Assembly (NCBI GenBank): GCA_965237765.1
Contig: OZ250157.1
Coordinates: 1,302,001-1,366,000, forward strand
Length of the DNA stretch: 64,000 nucleotides
Direction: 5' to 3'
DNA from: WTGJ01 sp965237765
Lineage (GTDB): Bacteria; Chloroflexota; Anaerolineae; Aggregatilineales; Phototrophicaceae
In this document: one piece after another, positions 41,870 to 50,152 of the stretch
Layout: each line of letters begins with the position of its first letter
How positions within the stretch are numbered: position 1 is the stretch's first letter
Program-made: the position numbers and the translations under genes
The notes under the pieces: generated by a model
What the model was told of the DNA's origin: nothing
The model's database searches: none
What the model saw: the letters and a program-made list of their open reading frames with translations, nothing else

Positions 41870-42700
41870 ATGGCGTCACCAGATGCGCCGCGCTGGCATT
41901 TGATCCTGGATGGCGCGCATGGCGGCGCGGCGAATATGGCGCGCGATGAAGCGTTGCGGGAAGCCTGCTGGCAAGCGGGCGGCGCGCCCATCCTGCGCCT
42001 GTATGGCTGGCGGCCGCCCTGCCTTTCGTTGGGTTATGGGCAACGGGCGCGCGTGGTAGATGAGGAACGTTGCCGGGCGCGCGGCTGGCAGGTCGTGCGG
42101 CGGCCCAGCGGCGGCGGCGCCTTGCTGCATGCGGCCGAGCTGACCTATTGCCTCGTGTTGCCGCCGCAGCATCCGCTCCAGCGGGGCGATATCGTCTCCA
42201 GTTATGCGCGCTTGCGGCAGGGGTTGGTAGCTGGGCTTGTGCGCCTCGGCGTCGTGGCGGATGCGGGAGGCGAAGGCGCCGTGGGCGCGCGTCCCAACGA
42301 GGCGATTTGCTACCTACAGCCGGCCGCGCACGAGATCTGTGTGGGTGGGCGCAAGCTGATCGGCAGCGCGCAACTGCGGCGACGCGGTGTCCTCTTGCAG
42401 CACGGTAGCCTACCGCTCGGGGCGGATATCATGGCCATCGCCGACGCGCTGGTGTATGAGAACGAAGCGGCGCGCGCGGCAGCGAAGGGGGAATTGCGGC
42501 GCGGCGCCTGTTCGTTGGCGGAGGTTTTGGGCGGATCGGCGCCGGGTTGGGCGGAAGCGGCGGCGGCAATGGCGGCGGGTTTTACGGACGCTTTCGGGAT
42601 TCGTTGGGAGGAGCGGGGGTTGAGCGGCGAGGAGGAAGCGCGCGCGCGGGAGCTCGCGGCGGCCCGCTATGGCGATGCGGCCTGGACGGCGCGGCGGTGA
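41870..42700 (+). CDS. lipoate-protein ligase A / octanoyltransferase LipM-like
   Basis: 276 residues of the BPL/LplA/LipB fold: MARDEALREA, LRLYGWRPPCLSLGYGQ, RRPSGGGALLHAAELTYCL (lipoyl-AMP/octanoyl pocket), ICYLQPAAHEICVGGRKLIGSAQ (in two blocks; includes the Cys expected in LipM and the invariant Lys) and LLQHGSLPL. It either ligates lipoate with ATP or moves octanoate from ACP to lipoyl domains; the LipM-type Cys favours the latter. Monocistronic and divergent from the LCP gene. Confidence 0.88.
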   Translation: MASPDAPRWHLILDGAHGGAANMARDEALREACWQAGGAPILRLYGWRPPCLSLGYGQRARVVDEERCRARGWQVVRRPSGGGALLHAAELTYCLVLPPQHPLQRGDIVSSYARLRQGLVAGLVRLGVVADAGGEGAVGARPNEAICYLQPAAHEICVGGRKLIGSAQLRRRGVLLQHGSLPLGADIMAIADALVYENEAARAAAKGELRRGACSLAEVLGGSAPGWAEAAAAMAAGFTDAFGIRWEERGLSGEEEARARELAAARYGDAAWTARR

Positions 42701-42728
42701 AGTAGTGTTCTGCCCTACCTAACCGCTT

Positions 42729-43475
42729 TTATTGGAAAGCCGCCGCTTCGATGATCGCGCTCAGTTGCGCGAAGTTGGGCGCGCCTTGTGCTTGCGTGAT
42801 CTGGCCATCGCGATAGCGGAAGGCCACTGAGGGCGTCCCGCGGACGCCGATGCTCGCCCCCAATTGCGTATCCACCGAGACTTGCCGCACCGACTGCGTG
42901 CAGTCGAGCAGTTCGTTATATGCCAGTCCCGTCTCTTCCGCGAGCAGGCGACCGGTGTCGTCGGAATAGAGACGGCCGCTGCTGCCGCGCGCGAAGAGGA
43001 ACTCATGCGCCACCCAGAAGCGCTCGTCGGCCAATTCGCCCACGCAGGCGGCCAGCTTGGAGTGGTAGCCGCCGGTGCGCTGGTCGGTGGTGGGGAAGAA
43101 GCGATATTCAAAGCGGGCGCGACCGGTCGCCACGTAGATTTCGATCACCCGGGCGATTTCGCTCTCGTAAGCCTGGCAATGGGAGCAGGCGAAATCTTCG
43201 AAGGCGACGACGGTGATGGGCGCGCTCGGAAAGCCGAGCACGAAACCGCCATCGGGCAATCGCTGATGCGGGATGACTCCTTCGCTCGGCGCGCTGACCA
43301 GCTCGCTTTCCGATAGTTCGCTGAGCGAGCGGATCGAATAATCGCCGACGATAGCGGGCGGGCCGCCCTGGTTGGATATCACGACGATGATCACGGCGAT
43401 GATGGCCAGAATCCCCGCGCCCGCCAACCAGAGCATGATCGGGTTCTTCTGCATTTGTTTGCGCAGGTCTTTCAT
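42729..43475 (-). CDS. membrane-anchored DsbA-like thioredoxin-fold protein
   Basis: 248 residues. An N-terminal anchor at about 13-34, then a thioredoxin_4/DsbA domain with the redox site FACSHC (C97 and C100), a long helical insertion and the cis-Pro loop GVRGTPSVAF. Expected to oxidise or isomerise disulphides outside the membrane. Of note, the window encodes several cysteine-rich exported proteins that could be clients (43.8-45.6 kb, 21.6 kb, 51.4 kb). Confidence 0.9.
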   Translation of the reverse strand: MKDLRKQMQKNPIMLWLAGAGILAIIAVIIVVISNQGGPPAIVGDYSIRSLSELSESELVSAPSEGVIPHQRLPDGGFVLGFPSAPITVVAFEDFACSHCQAYESEIARVIEIYVATGRARFEYRFFPTTDQRTGGYHSKLAACVGELADERFWVAHEFLFARGSSGRLYSDDTGRLLAEETGLAYNELLDCTQSVRQVSVDTQLGASIGVRGTPSVAFRYRDGQITQAQGAPNFAQLSAIIEAAAFQ

Positions 43476-43782
43476 GGGCGGGCGCCTCCTATCGGCGAGG
43501 TAGCGCTTTCTGAGCGATTCCTTCGGGGTAACCTGCCCGCATTCTAATCTTGGCTGGCCGGCGCTGCAAGATACCCCTGAGGCGGCCCCACAGCCACCGA
43601 TGATGATTCCTATTTCACCGCAAAATCACTAAGGAGATGGAGAATTGCGACGGAATCGCCGATGGAATCGCACTAATTTCCGCATCCCGCGGGTATACCT
43701 GCCCCATTTCCGCAACAGAGTTGCTAGGCGCGCGGAATTGCGTCATCTTTATGTCAGATACATACCTAAGAGAGGTCTATCC
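43476..43782. other. intergenic region between divergent secreted-protein genes
   Basis: It holds the upstream regions of the DsbA-like gene (minus) and of the SH3/HExxH gene (plus). The latter frame is open from 43645 but its arginine-rich translation before the GTG at 43783 does not look coding. I find no clear promoter or hairpin. Confidence 0.5.
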
Positions 43783-44652
43783 GTGAAAACCAAGTTATTG
43801 GCAGCCATGATAGTAGTGTTTATGCTGCACAGTGTGGCATCGGCGCAGGAGGATTATTACATACGCACCGATTCGCGAATCAATTTGAGGGCTACCTATA
43901 GCATCGAAGGGGAAAAAGTGGAGACAGTCCCCGAAGGCACCACCCTGCAAGTCGTTGGCAGGTTTAACCGATGGCTGAAGATCGACCGAAACGGGGACGT
44001 ATTGTGGATGGCAGATTGGGTAAATTACACCCGCGTGGACAACGGCGGCAGCCAAGAACAAACTCGATCACTAGATCAATTTGATCCAGAATCACATCAA
44101 GTGGTGGATAATTGTTGTCAAGTGGATCGGCAATGCAATACCGAACAGGATTGGACCAGCGGATATTGGGCTTTTCAGAACAATCATTGCAGTGCGCCTG
44201 TACAATCCACCGTGAGCGGGGTGTTAATAGAAGGCACAGAAATCTTTGTGAACTAGGTGAATAGAGCGCTCGATCTGCTGAAAAACCGAGCTCCGGAGTG
44301 GTATGCATACGCGACCAGTGGGCTGTCTAGGATCAGAGAGGTGACAGAGTCGAACGGTGCCGGTGTTTGGGTGCAATTTAGAAGATTTGATATAACCCCA
44401 GGACATGCTTTTAGCGGGGGAACAACCGGCGAATCTTCCCTAATTTGGCTGACCGGCGTAATTGTTCATGATGCCTGCCATGTGCACCTATATGAGGCCG
44501 GGGCGACACATGGTGGTTTAGAAGGAGAGCGAGCCTGCCTACAAGCAAACATTGAAGCGCTGGAAGCAATTGATCCTAATGATCGGTTCACTTCTTCGCT
44601 TCGAAACCTACTTGCAAATATCGAAAATCCGGAATATCAGTGGTGGCATTAG
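43783..44652 (+). pseudogene. secreted SH3-domain/HExxH-like protein, copy 1, broken by TAG
   Basis: GTG start after AGAGAGG; signal peptide KTKLLAAMIVVFMLHSVASA; SH3-like domain (RINLRATYSIEGEKVETVPE, WLKIDRNGDVLWMADWV); then DNCCQVDRQC ... GYWAFQNNHC. An in-frame TAG at 44254-44256 replaces the CAG found in copy 2 (IQVERALD versus stop-VNRALD). The downstream half continues in the same frame, but its metal motif is HDACH instead of HEACH, so the catalytic Glu is lost too. This double damage indicates a decaying duplicate. Only the SH3 and cysteine part (157 residues) would be made and secreted. Confidence 0.85.
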
Positions 44653-44715
44653 TATCCGCGCCTGCGAACCAAGCGGGTGAGCCAAGCTGTACTATCAAAT
44701 AAAAGGGGTCTATCC

Positions 44716-45597
44716 GTGAAAACCAAGTTATTGGCAGCCATGATAGTAGTGTTTATGCTGCACAGTGTGGCATCGGCGCAGGAGGATTATTACATACGCA
44801 CCGATTCGCGAATCAATCTGAGGGCTACCTATAGCCTCGAAGGGGAAAAGGTTGAGACGGTACCAGAAGGCACAACCCTGCATGTCGTTGGCCGGTTTAA
44901 TCGCTGGCTGAAGATCGACCGAAATGGGGACGTATTGTGGTTGGCGGATTGGGTAAATTACACCCGCGTGGGCAACGGCGGCGGCCAAGAATCATCTCAG
45001 ACACAAGAAGAATCTCAGTCAGAATCACCTCAAATTGTTGATAATTGTTGTTTCGTAGATCGGCAATGCCATACCGAACATGAATGGACAAGTGGGTATT
45101 GGGCTTTTCAGAATAATCATTGTAGCGCGCCGGCACGATCCACTGAGAGCGGGATAGTCATAGAGGGTTCAGAAACCTTTGCGATCCAGGTGGAAAGAGC
45201 GCTCGACATACTGAAGAACAGAGCTCCGATGTGGTATGCATACGTGATCGGTGGATTGGCTAAGATCAGAGAGGTGCCGTTATCGCAAGGTACGGGCGTA
45301 AATCCGGATAGAAGGATATTTAGTTTGGGACCAAACCACGCTTTTTTGCCTGGATTTTCCAGCGAATCGGGCATCATCTGGCTGGCCGGTGTACTGGTTC
45401 ATGAAGCCTGCCATGTACACCGGTATCGAGCCGGGTTTGTTGGCCGAACAGAATTCGAAGGGTTTAGAGAAGAGGTCGTGTGTCAGCAAATACAAATTGA
45501 TGCGTTGGAAGTATTCGATCCTCAAAGACGATTCAACCAATATCTTCGAGGACTGATCGATGATTTCTTCAGTCGGGGATACACGTTATCCAATTAA
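44716..45597 (+). CDS. secreted SH3-domain protein with HExxH metallopeptidase-like domain, copy 2
   Basis: 293 residues from GTG 44716. Signal peptide (cleavage near ASAQED), bacterial SH3-like domain (about 30-95), a Gln/Ser/Glu-rich linker, the NCCFVDRQCHTEHEW ... GYWAFQNNHC cysteine module, and a C-terminal domain with HEACHVHRYRAG. HExxH plus a following Gly looks like a zinc metallopeptidase active site. It is nearly identical to copy 1 over the first 90 residues and diverges after, especially in the linker. Likely a wall-associated peptidase; no named family recognised for the C-terminal part. Confidence 0.85.
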   Translation: MKTKLLAAMIVVFMLHSVASAQEDYYIRTDSRINLRATYSLEGEKVETVPEGTTLHVVGRFNRWLKIDRNGDVLWLADWVNYTRVGNGGGQESSQTQEESQSESPQIVDNCCFVDRQCHTEHEWTSGYWAFQNNHCSAPARSTESGIVIEGSETFAIQVERALDILKNRAPMWYAYVIGGLAKIREVPLSQGTGVNPDRRIFSLGPNHAFLPGFSSESGIIWLAGVLVHEACHVHRYRAGFVGRTEFEGFREEVVCQQIQIDALEVFDPQRRFNQYLRGLIDDFFSRGYTLSN

Positions 45598-45663
45598 CTC
45601 CTTAACGCCGTCGCGCTCGGGGCCAGCGGGTAGCGCCCAGGGCTCGGTTAGGCTGGCTCCCCC

Positions 45664-45697
45664 GCTTCTTACGGCTGCGGAGTGCCAGCATGCGCTT
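45664..45697 (-). repeat. dispersed-repeat unit upstream of NifU_N gene
   Basis: Single reverse-oriented unit (CTTCTTACGGCTGCGG, AGTGCCAGCATGCGC). It ends about 17 bases before the ATG at 45714, so it may be part of the promoter; TACAAT follows directly at 45701-45706. Confidence 0.8.
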
Positions 45698-45713
45698 TGC
45701 TACAATGCCGGCC

Positions 45714-45995
45714 ATGTCTGAATACGTCAGCTTCGAGTTCGAGATGAGTGCGGATCCGCTCGTCGCCGAAGTCTTCATCAACCAACCGCTCACCGCGGGC
45801 GCGACGGAGCGCTATGCCGATTATGCCGCCGGCGACGAAGGCTCCCCGCTCGCGCAGTTGCTCTTCAACGCCGTCGCGGGAATCGCCGCGCTGACCATCA
45901 CGCCGGACACGCTGCGAATCGAGCGCGAACCGACGGTGGAATGGGAAGCGCTGTTGGATGATTTGCGGGCCGCCCTGCGCGATTTTTTCTTGTAA
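45714..45995 (+). CDS. NifU N-terminal (Nfu_N) domain protein
   Basis: 93 residues. VSFEFEMSADPLVAEVFINQPL and the ending ITPDTLRIEREPTVEWEALLDDL follow the Nfu_N fold found in front of Fe-S scaffold proteins. No cysteine pair is present, so it cannot itself hold a cluster; a stand-alone adaptor role is inferred. ATG 45714 is chosen over 45690, which would translate part of the repeat unit. Confidence 0.75.
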   Translation: MSEYVSFEFEMSADPLVAEVFINQPLTAGATERYADYAAGDEGSPLAQLLFNAVAGIAALTITPDTLRIEREPTVEWEALLDDLRAALRDFFL

Positions 45996-46028
45996 CTGGC
46001 ACAGCCGCTAGGCTGCAGCCAGCCGGTA

Positions 46029-47108
46029 TCAGAGCGAGAAGAGAGAATCTTCCCAATCGATGGGCGCGATCGTGTCCTCGCGTTCGGGTTGGCCGCCGCG
46101 CGTTTGCCAGGGCATGGCGCCCTCGCGGCTCCAATCGATGCGGCGGGCGTAGGCGCGGCCGGCATCTTCCAACAGATCCAGCGCGGCCGGCTTGGTGCTA
46201 TCCAGGCCAATGAGGGCGGGCTCCGGCCGACCAGCGACGGTGACGCCCAGGTTGCGCGACAGGCTTTCGCGCGTGAAAAGCGGGTTGTAATAGCGGAAAT
46301 CCAACCGTTGCCCATAGAGACGGCGCGTCGTGCTGACTTGTTGCTGGTTTGCTTGCGAGAAGCCGATTTGGAAGGCGTAAAAGGCCCAATCGAGCAGGTG
46401 GAAGCGGCGCGCGGCGCCATCGGCATAGAGTTCTGGCGTGTAACCGCTGCCCAACGTGATCAGGATGACCTGGCCATCTTGAAAGCCCTCGGCGGCGCCC
46501 AGGTATTCCATCGCTTCGATGGCCGCGGATAGGCAGGGGTTGAAATGCACGCCGACACCGCCATCGATGAGGTTGCCGCGCACCGGCGGGAAGAAGACGG
46601 GTGCCGCCGCGCTGGCCGCCACCGCCCCCGCTAAGGGCCAATTGGCGAAGCGCGCCCGCCCCGGCCCGCGCGAAACGATGTAATAGGTGTTGCCGGTGCG
46701 CGTGTCTGTCGTCGTCAGCAGCAAGATCGGCGCTTCGATATCGCCGACGCGTAGGTTGGCCACATAGGGCGAGAGGATGCGCGCGAATGGTTCCAGCGAA
46801 TACATGTGGCGCGTGCCGCGCAGCAGGAAGCGCAACCAGAAACCCAGCCCGCGCCGCCCGAAGGCCCGCGGCAACGCCTCGCGGTAGATTTCGTTCAGGA
46901 TGCGCTCGGCGCTCATGCCGACGGCGAAACCGGCGGCCATCAGCGCGCCCGTGCTCGTGCCGGCGATCATATCCACCTGTTCGTAGATGGGCCGGCCGCT
47001 GTAGCGCTCGAGCTCGGCCAGCATCGCCAGGCTGATCAGGCCGCGCATGCCGCCGCCGGAGAGCGAGAGGATGACCTTTTTTCCCTGGGGGTTGAAGACG
47101 CCGGGCAC
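46029..47108 (-). CDS. patatin-like phospholipase
   Basis: 359 residues. Glycine-rich oxyanion motif SGGGMRGL (17-24), nucleophile elbow GTSTG with Ser, and the catalytic Asp in LIDGGVGVHFNP. Ser-Asp dyad enzyme of the patatin family that hydrolyses acyl lipids. No signal peptide and no transmembrane transporter domain. The C-terminal third, including TTRRLYGQRLDFRYYNPLF, fits family members that act on membrane lipids from the cytoplasm. Confidence 0.92.
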   Translation of the reverse strand: MPGVFNPQGKKVILSLSGGGMRGLISLAMLAELERYSGRPIYEQVDMIAGTSTGALMAAGFAVGMSAERILNEIYREALPRAFGRRGLGFWLRFLLRGTRHMYSLEPFARILSPYVANLRVGDIEAPILLLTTTDTRTGNTYYIVSRGPGRARFANWPLAGAVAASAAAPVFFPPVRGNLIDGGVGVHFNPCLSAAIEAMEYLGAAEGFQDGQVILITLGSGYTPELYADGAARRFHLLDWAFYAFQIGFSQANQQQVSTTRRLYGQRLDFRYYNPLFTRESLSRNLGVTVAGRPEPALIGLDSTKPAALDLLEDAGRAYARRIDWSREGAMPWQTRGGQPEREDTIAPIDWEDSLFSL

Positions 47109-47234
47109 CGCAGCTCCTTGTCAGACGGTTTGGGCGCGCGGCGCAGGCGAGCGACCGACGTTCCCCTGAGCGTCAGTATGGGCGCGGTATGGAGGGGCGC
47201 AAATTGCGCGCGCAATTTGTGGCGGGGCTGGTGT

Positions 47235-48098
47235 TTAGCGCGGCGTTGTGGTGGCTTCCGGCCAGGGGGCGCCGGTGTAGTGGTCGCGCAGGCCCTGGCG
47301 CTCAGCGAATTGGCGCCAGAGGGCGGCGCGCCTTTGTTGAAAGTGGGCGATGGCGGGCGCATCCAGATCCAGGCGCATGGTGAAAGCGTCTTCTGAATCG
47401 GCGTAATAACGCGGGCGGCGCTCGGTGATGGCGAAGCCATTTTTGCGGTAGAGCGCCTGAGCGATGAGGTTGGAAACACGAACTTCCAACACGATATAGC
47501 TGGCGTCTGCGGTCAACGCGCGTTGGATGAGCGCTGTGAGCAGCAGTTCGCCCCAGCGCTCCCCGCGCTCGCTCGGCTGCACGGCCAGCGTGCTGATATG
47601 CCCCTCGTCTTCGATGACCCAGAGTCCGCCATAGCCGCCGGGTTGGGCGGGGGTATGGCGGCGCCGGAGCCGCCAGGGCCGCCATTCTTGCCAGCCGCGC
47701 TCGCTAGGCTGGGGCGAGGAGCTTTCCAGGATGAGCATGTAGGAATAATTGGAAGTGCAGACTTCGTGGCGGAAGGCGGACGCCGACCAGGGGGTGGCGA
47801 AGGAGAGGCGGTCGAGGGCGACGACGGCCGGGATGTCGGCGGCGACCATCGGGCGGAGGGCGAGGGCGTGCTGGCACTTCGCAGCGCGTGCGGGCACTTC
47901 GCCGCCGTAAGAAGCGCGTGCGGGCACTTCGCCGCCGTAAGAAGCGCGTGCGGGCACTTCGCCGCCGTAAGAAGCCGCAAGACGCCGTAAGAAGCGCGTG
48001 CCGGCACTTCGCGGCTGTAAGAAGCGCGTGCCGGCACTTCGCGGCGCGTGCTGGCACTTCGCAGCCGCAAGACGCCGTAAGAAGCGCGCGTCACTCAC
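47235..48098 (-). CDS. rimI: ribosomal-protein-alanine N-acetyltransferase RimI-like with long repeat-derived N-terminus
   Basis: GNAT acetyltransferase: LRPMVAADIPAVVALDRLSFATPW is split over the first strand and helix, then HISTLAVQPSERGERWGE (acetyl-CoA loop), LEVRVSNLIAQALYRKNGF and a final YYADSEDAFTMRLDL. It acetylates protein N-termini. The first ~77 residues of this frame are translation of an array of dispersed-repeat units (SYGGEVPARA three times, plus FLRRLAA and AGTRFLQ forms). GTG 48098 overlaps the tsaB stop by 4 bases. Either the repeats are translated as an extension or a cryptic start is used. An extra Trp/Arg-rich loop (about 120-150) is also unusual. Confidence 0.85.
   Translation of the reverse strand: MSDARFLRRLAAAKCQHAPRSAGTRFLQPRSAGTRFLRRLAASYGGEVPARASYGGEVPARASYGGEVPARAAKCQHALALRPMVAADIPAVVALDRLSFATPWSASAFRHEVCTSNYSYMLILESSSPQPSERGWQEWRPWRLRRRHTPAQPGGYGGLWVIEDEGHISTLAVQPSERGERWGELLLTALIQRALTADASYIVLEVRVSNLIAQALYRKNGFAITERRPRYYADSEDAFTMRLDLDAPAIAHFQQRRAALWRQFAERQGLRDHYTGAPWPEATTTPR
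47867..48090 (+). repeat. largest dispersed-repeat array (tsaB-rimI junction)
   Basis: About seven full or partial units. Three perfect tandem copies of the GCGCGTGCGGGCAC/TTCGCC/GCCGTAAGAA form are flanked by GCTGGCACTTCGCAG and GCCGGCACTTCGCGGC variants and by short GCAAGACGCCGTAAGA spacers. The array occupies the whole start of rimI. Confidence 0.95.
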
Positions 48099-48880
48099 CC
48101 GACCGTCTCCTCAGCCGCGTAGATGGGCCGGATTGCCTCGGGCGGAAAGGCCAGGCGAGGCTCCTGCCCGGCCGCCATTGCTGCTCGCAGGCGTTGCCAG
48201 GCTAGCTCGGCCAGGTAGCCCGCGCGCCGCAGGTTCGCCGCTGGCGGGTAGCGATAGGGCCGCGCTTCGTCGATGCCCGCGTCCGCGTCGCTCATCGCCG
48301 CCATATCCCACTCGCCGATGAGGGCGTCATCGGCTGTGCAGCGGGCGCGCAGCTCCGCGCCGGTCAGCCGCAGCAAGGGGCCGTCCTCGCGCCAGGTGCC
48401 CGCTCGCCACAGGTAGCAGCGCGCGTAGAGGCGCCCTCGCCCCGCCGGCACGACCGCCCAGAGCCGCCCCGCGCGCGCGCCGCAAGACGCCACCAGCGCC
48501 GCGTGCGCGCCGATACCCACTAGCGGCAGGCCGCGCGCCTCTTGCGTCTTGCGGCTTCTTACGGCGGCGAAGTGCCCGCACGCGCTGCGAAGTGCCAGCA
48601 CGCGCTGCGAAGTGCCAGCACGCGCCTCAGCCAGGCCCTGCGCCAGCCCAATGCCGCTGCGCAGCCCTGTATATGAGCCGGGGCCGAGCGAAACAGCCAG
48701 CGCGCCCAGCGCCGGGGCGCCGCCGAAAGCCGCCAGGCTGCGCGCCACGGCCGGCGCCAATTGCGTGGTCGGTTGCCGCGCGGCGCGCCAGCTGTGCTCG
48801 GCCAGGAGCGCTGCGCCATCATGCAGGGCGAAGCTGAGCGTATCGCCCGCCGTATCCAGCGCGAGGAGCAGCCCGTTCAT
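48095..48880 (-). CDS. tsaB: tRNA threonylcarbamoyladenosine biosynthesis protein TsaB with internal repeat insertion
   Basis: Partner of TsaD/TsaE in making t6A37 on ANN-decoding tRNAs. ALDTAGDTLSFAL, PGSYTGLRSGIGLAQGLAEA and GLPLVGIGAHAALV are the usual landmarks. Residues 87-115 (RAGTSQRVLALRSAC and following to KTQEA) are about three repeat units inserted between the glycine-rich helix and the GLPLVG strand, which are contiguous in normal TsaB. EAR occurs on both sides of the insert. The gene is normally essential or nearly so, so the insert must be tolerated, probably as a surface loop. It lies between tsaE and rimI with 4-base overlaps, the classical order. Confidence 0.92.
   Translation of the reverse strand: MNGLLLALDTAGDTLSFALHDGAALLAEHSWRAARQPTTQLAPAVARSLAAFGGAPALGALAVSLGPGSYTGLRSGIGLAQGLAEARAGTSQRVLALRSACGHFAAVRSRKTQEARGLPLVGIGAHAALVASCGARAGRLWAVVPAGRGRLYARCYLWRAGTWREDGPLLRLTGAELRARCTADDALIGEWDMAAMSDADAGIDEARPYRYPPAANLRRAGYLAELAWQRLRAAMAAGQEPRLAFPPEAIRPIYAAEETVG
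48538..48630 (-). repeat. dispersed-repeat array inside tsaB
   Basis: Three units or part-units in reverse orientation (CTTGCGGCTTCTTACGGCGG, then two copies of GCTGCGAAGTGCCAGCACGC). The total keeps frame. Confidence 0.95.
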
Positions 48881-49380
48881 GCGCGAGCCACCTCCAGCGC
48901 CGCCAGGCGTTGCAGGAGCGCACCGGCCTCGCCGCCATAGGCGCGCAACGTGAGCAGCCGTCCGCCGGTTTCGGGTTCGCTGAAAGAGATTGTGAGGCGC
49001 TCCGCCGGCAGGGCGTTACCGAAATGTTCCGGCCATTCCACGAGCAGGATCGCGTCGCCCGCCAGCAGCTCGTCAATGCCCAGGGCGCTTGCCTCGGATG
49101 GTGATTCCAGGCGGTAGCCATCCAGGTGGTAGAGGCGCTGCCCATCCTGGGCGCGTCGGTGTTCGTGGAGCAGGGTGAAGGTGGGGCTGGTGAGCGGGGT
49201 TTCGCTGCCCCAGCGGCGCCCGAAGGCGGCCGCGAAAAACGTCTTGCCGGCGCCGATCGGGCCACAGAGGGCGATCAGGGCGCGCTGGCCCTCGCAGGCA
49301 TCCGCCAGGCGGGCGGCTACAACCTCCGTCGCGGCGGGGTCAGCGCAGGTGTAGCTCCGGGAGAGAGATTCGGTAGCCAT
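48877..49380 (-). CDS. tsaE: tRNA threonylcarbamoyladenosine biosynthesis ATPase TsaE
   Basis: 168 residues from ATG 49380; the frame runs upstream to 49590 but that part is antisense to the HAD gene region and not conserved. Walker A GPIGAGKT, SPTFTLLHEH, YHLDGYRLESPSEA and LVEWPEHFGNALP are all TsaE signatures. Slightly longer than usual at the C-terminus. First gene of tsaE-tsaB-rimI. Confidence 0.93.
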   Translation of the reverse strand: MATESLSRSYTCADPAATEVVAARLADACEGQRALIALCGPIGAGKTFFAAAFGRRWGSETPLTSPTFTLLHEHRRAQDGQRLYHLDGYRLESPSEASALGIDELLAGDAILLVEWPEHFGNALPAERLTISFSEPETGGRLLTLRAYGGEAGALLQRLAALEVARA

Positions 49381-49423
49381 CAGCGCGGGGATGGTAGCAC
49401 AGAGGCGGCGCTCGTTCCGCCGC

Positions 49424-50152
49424 TCAGTCGAGCAGGGCGCCCAATTCGTGGAAGGAATCGACGAGCACATCTGGCTGCGCGGCGCGCAAATCCTCACGCG
49501 GCGAATAGCCGGTGGTGATGGCGATGGCGCGGGCCTGGATGGCGCGGGCGCAGGCGATATCGGCGGGCGTATCGCCGATGACGAAGACACGCTCGCGGGC
49601 GAATTCCTGGCCGCGCCATTCGGAAGCGCGTTTCAGGGCGAGCTGGGCCAGGCGATCGCGCTGCGGCGCTTCGTCGCCATAAGCGCCGATAGGGAACCAG
49701 GCCGGGTCGATCCGGGCGGCGCGCAATTTGACCGGGGCGCTGGCGTGGCTGTTGCCGGTGAGCAGGCCCAGCAGCACGTCGCTGCGGGCGCGCCACTGCG
49801 CGAGCCTTTCCAGGACACCGGGCAAGGCGCACACCTGGCGTCCCGGGATGATGCGGGCCATCTCCCGCGCCAGGGTGGCCGTGAATTGCGGTAGGTGAGC
49901 GTCGATGGTGGTGCTGGTGATCCCCAGGGGCAGCAGCAGCTCGCGCAGGGTTTGCGAATCCGGCTTACCGCCGAAGGAATGGCTATCGATATCGGCGCGC
50001 GCGCCTACCTCGCCAAAGACGAGGCGCAGGCTGCTCTCCATCGCGGCGCGGCCGGCGCCATCGGCATGCAGCAGGGTGCCGTCGATGTCGAGGAGGATGA
50101 GGGCCGATCGATGATCGGTCGCCCGGTGGGCGGTCGCCGCTGGGCGGGACAT
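49424..50152 (-). CDS. HAD-superfamily phosphatase (phosphoglycolate phosphatase-like)
   Basis: 242 residues. Motif I LLDIDGTLL with the nucleophile Asp, a helical C1 cap, motif II LLTGNS, motif III Lys in the APVKLRAARI region and motif IV VIGDTPADIACA. Small phosphometabolite phosphatase; substrate not predictable. ATG overlaps the stop of the EamA transporter by one base, and a short gap leads to tsaE, so it may be co-transcribed with that operon. Confidence 0.9.
   Translation of the reverse strand: MSRPAATAHRATDHRSALILLDIDGTLLHADGAGRAAMESSLRLVFGEVGARADIDSHSFGGKPDSQTLRELLLPLGITSTTIDAHLPQFTATLAREMARIIPGRQVCALPGVLERLAQWRARSDVLLGLLTGNSHASAPVKLRAARIDPAWFPIGAYGDEAPQRDRLAQLALKRASEWRGQEFARERVFVIGDTPADIACARAIQARAIAITTGYSPREDLRAAQPDVLVDSFHELGALLD

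Noticed and set aside
44254..44256. Pyrrolysine or amber-recoded residue in the SH3/HExxH gene
   Set aside because: The paralogue has CAG here, the second half also lost its catalytic Glu, TAG is used as a normal stop in nearby genes, and no methylamine or Pyl gene is seen.
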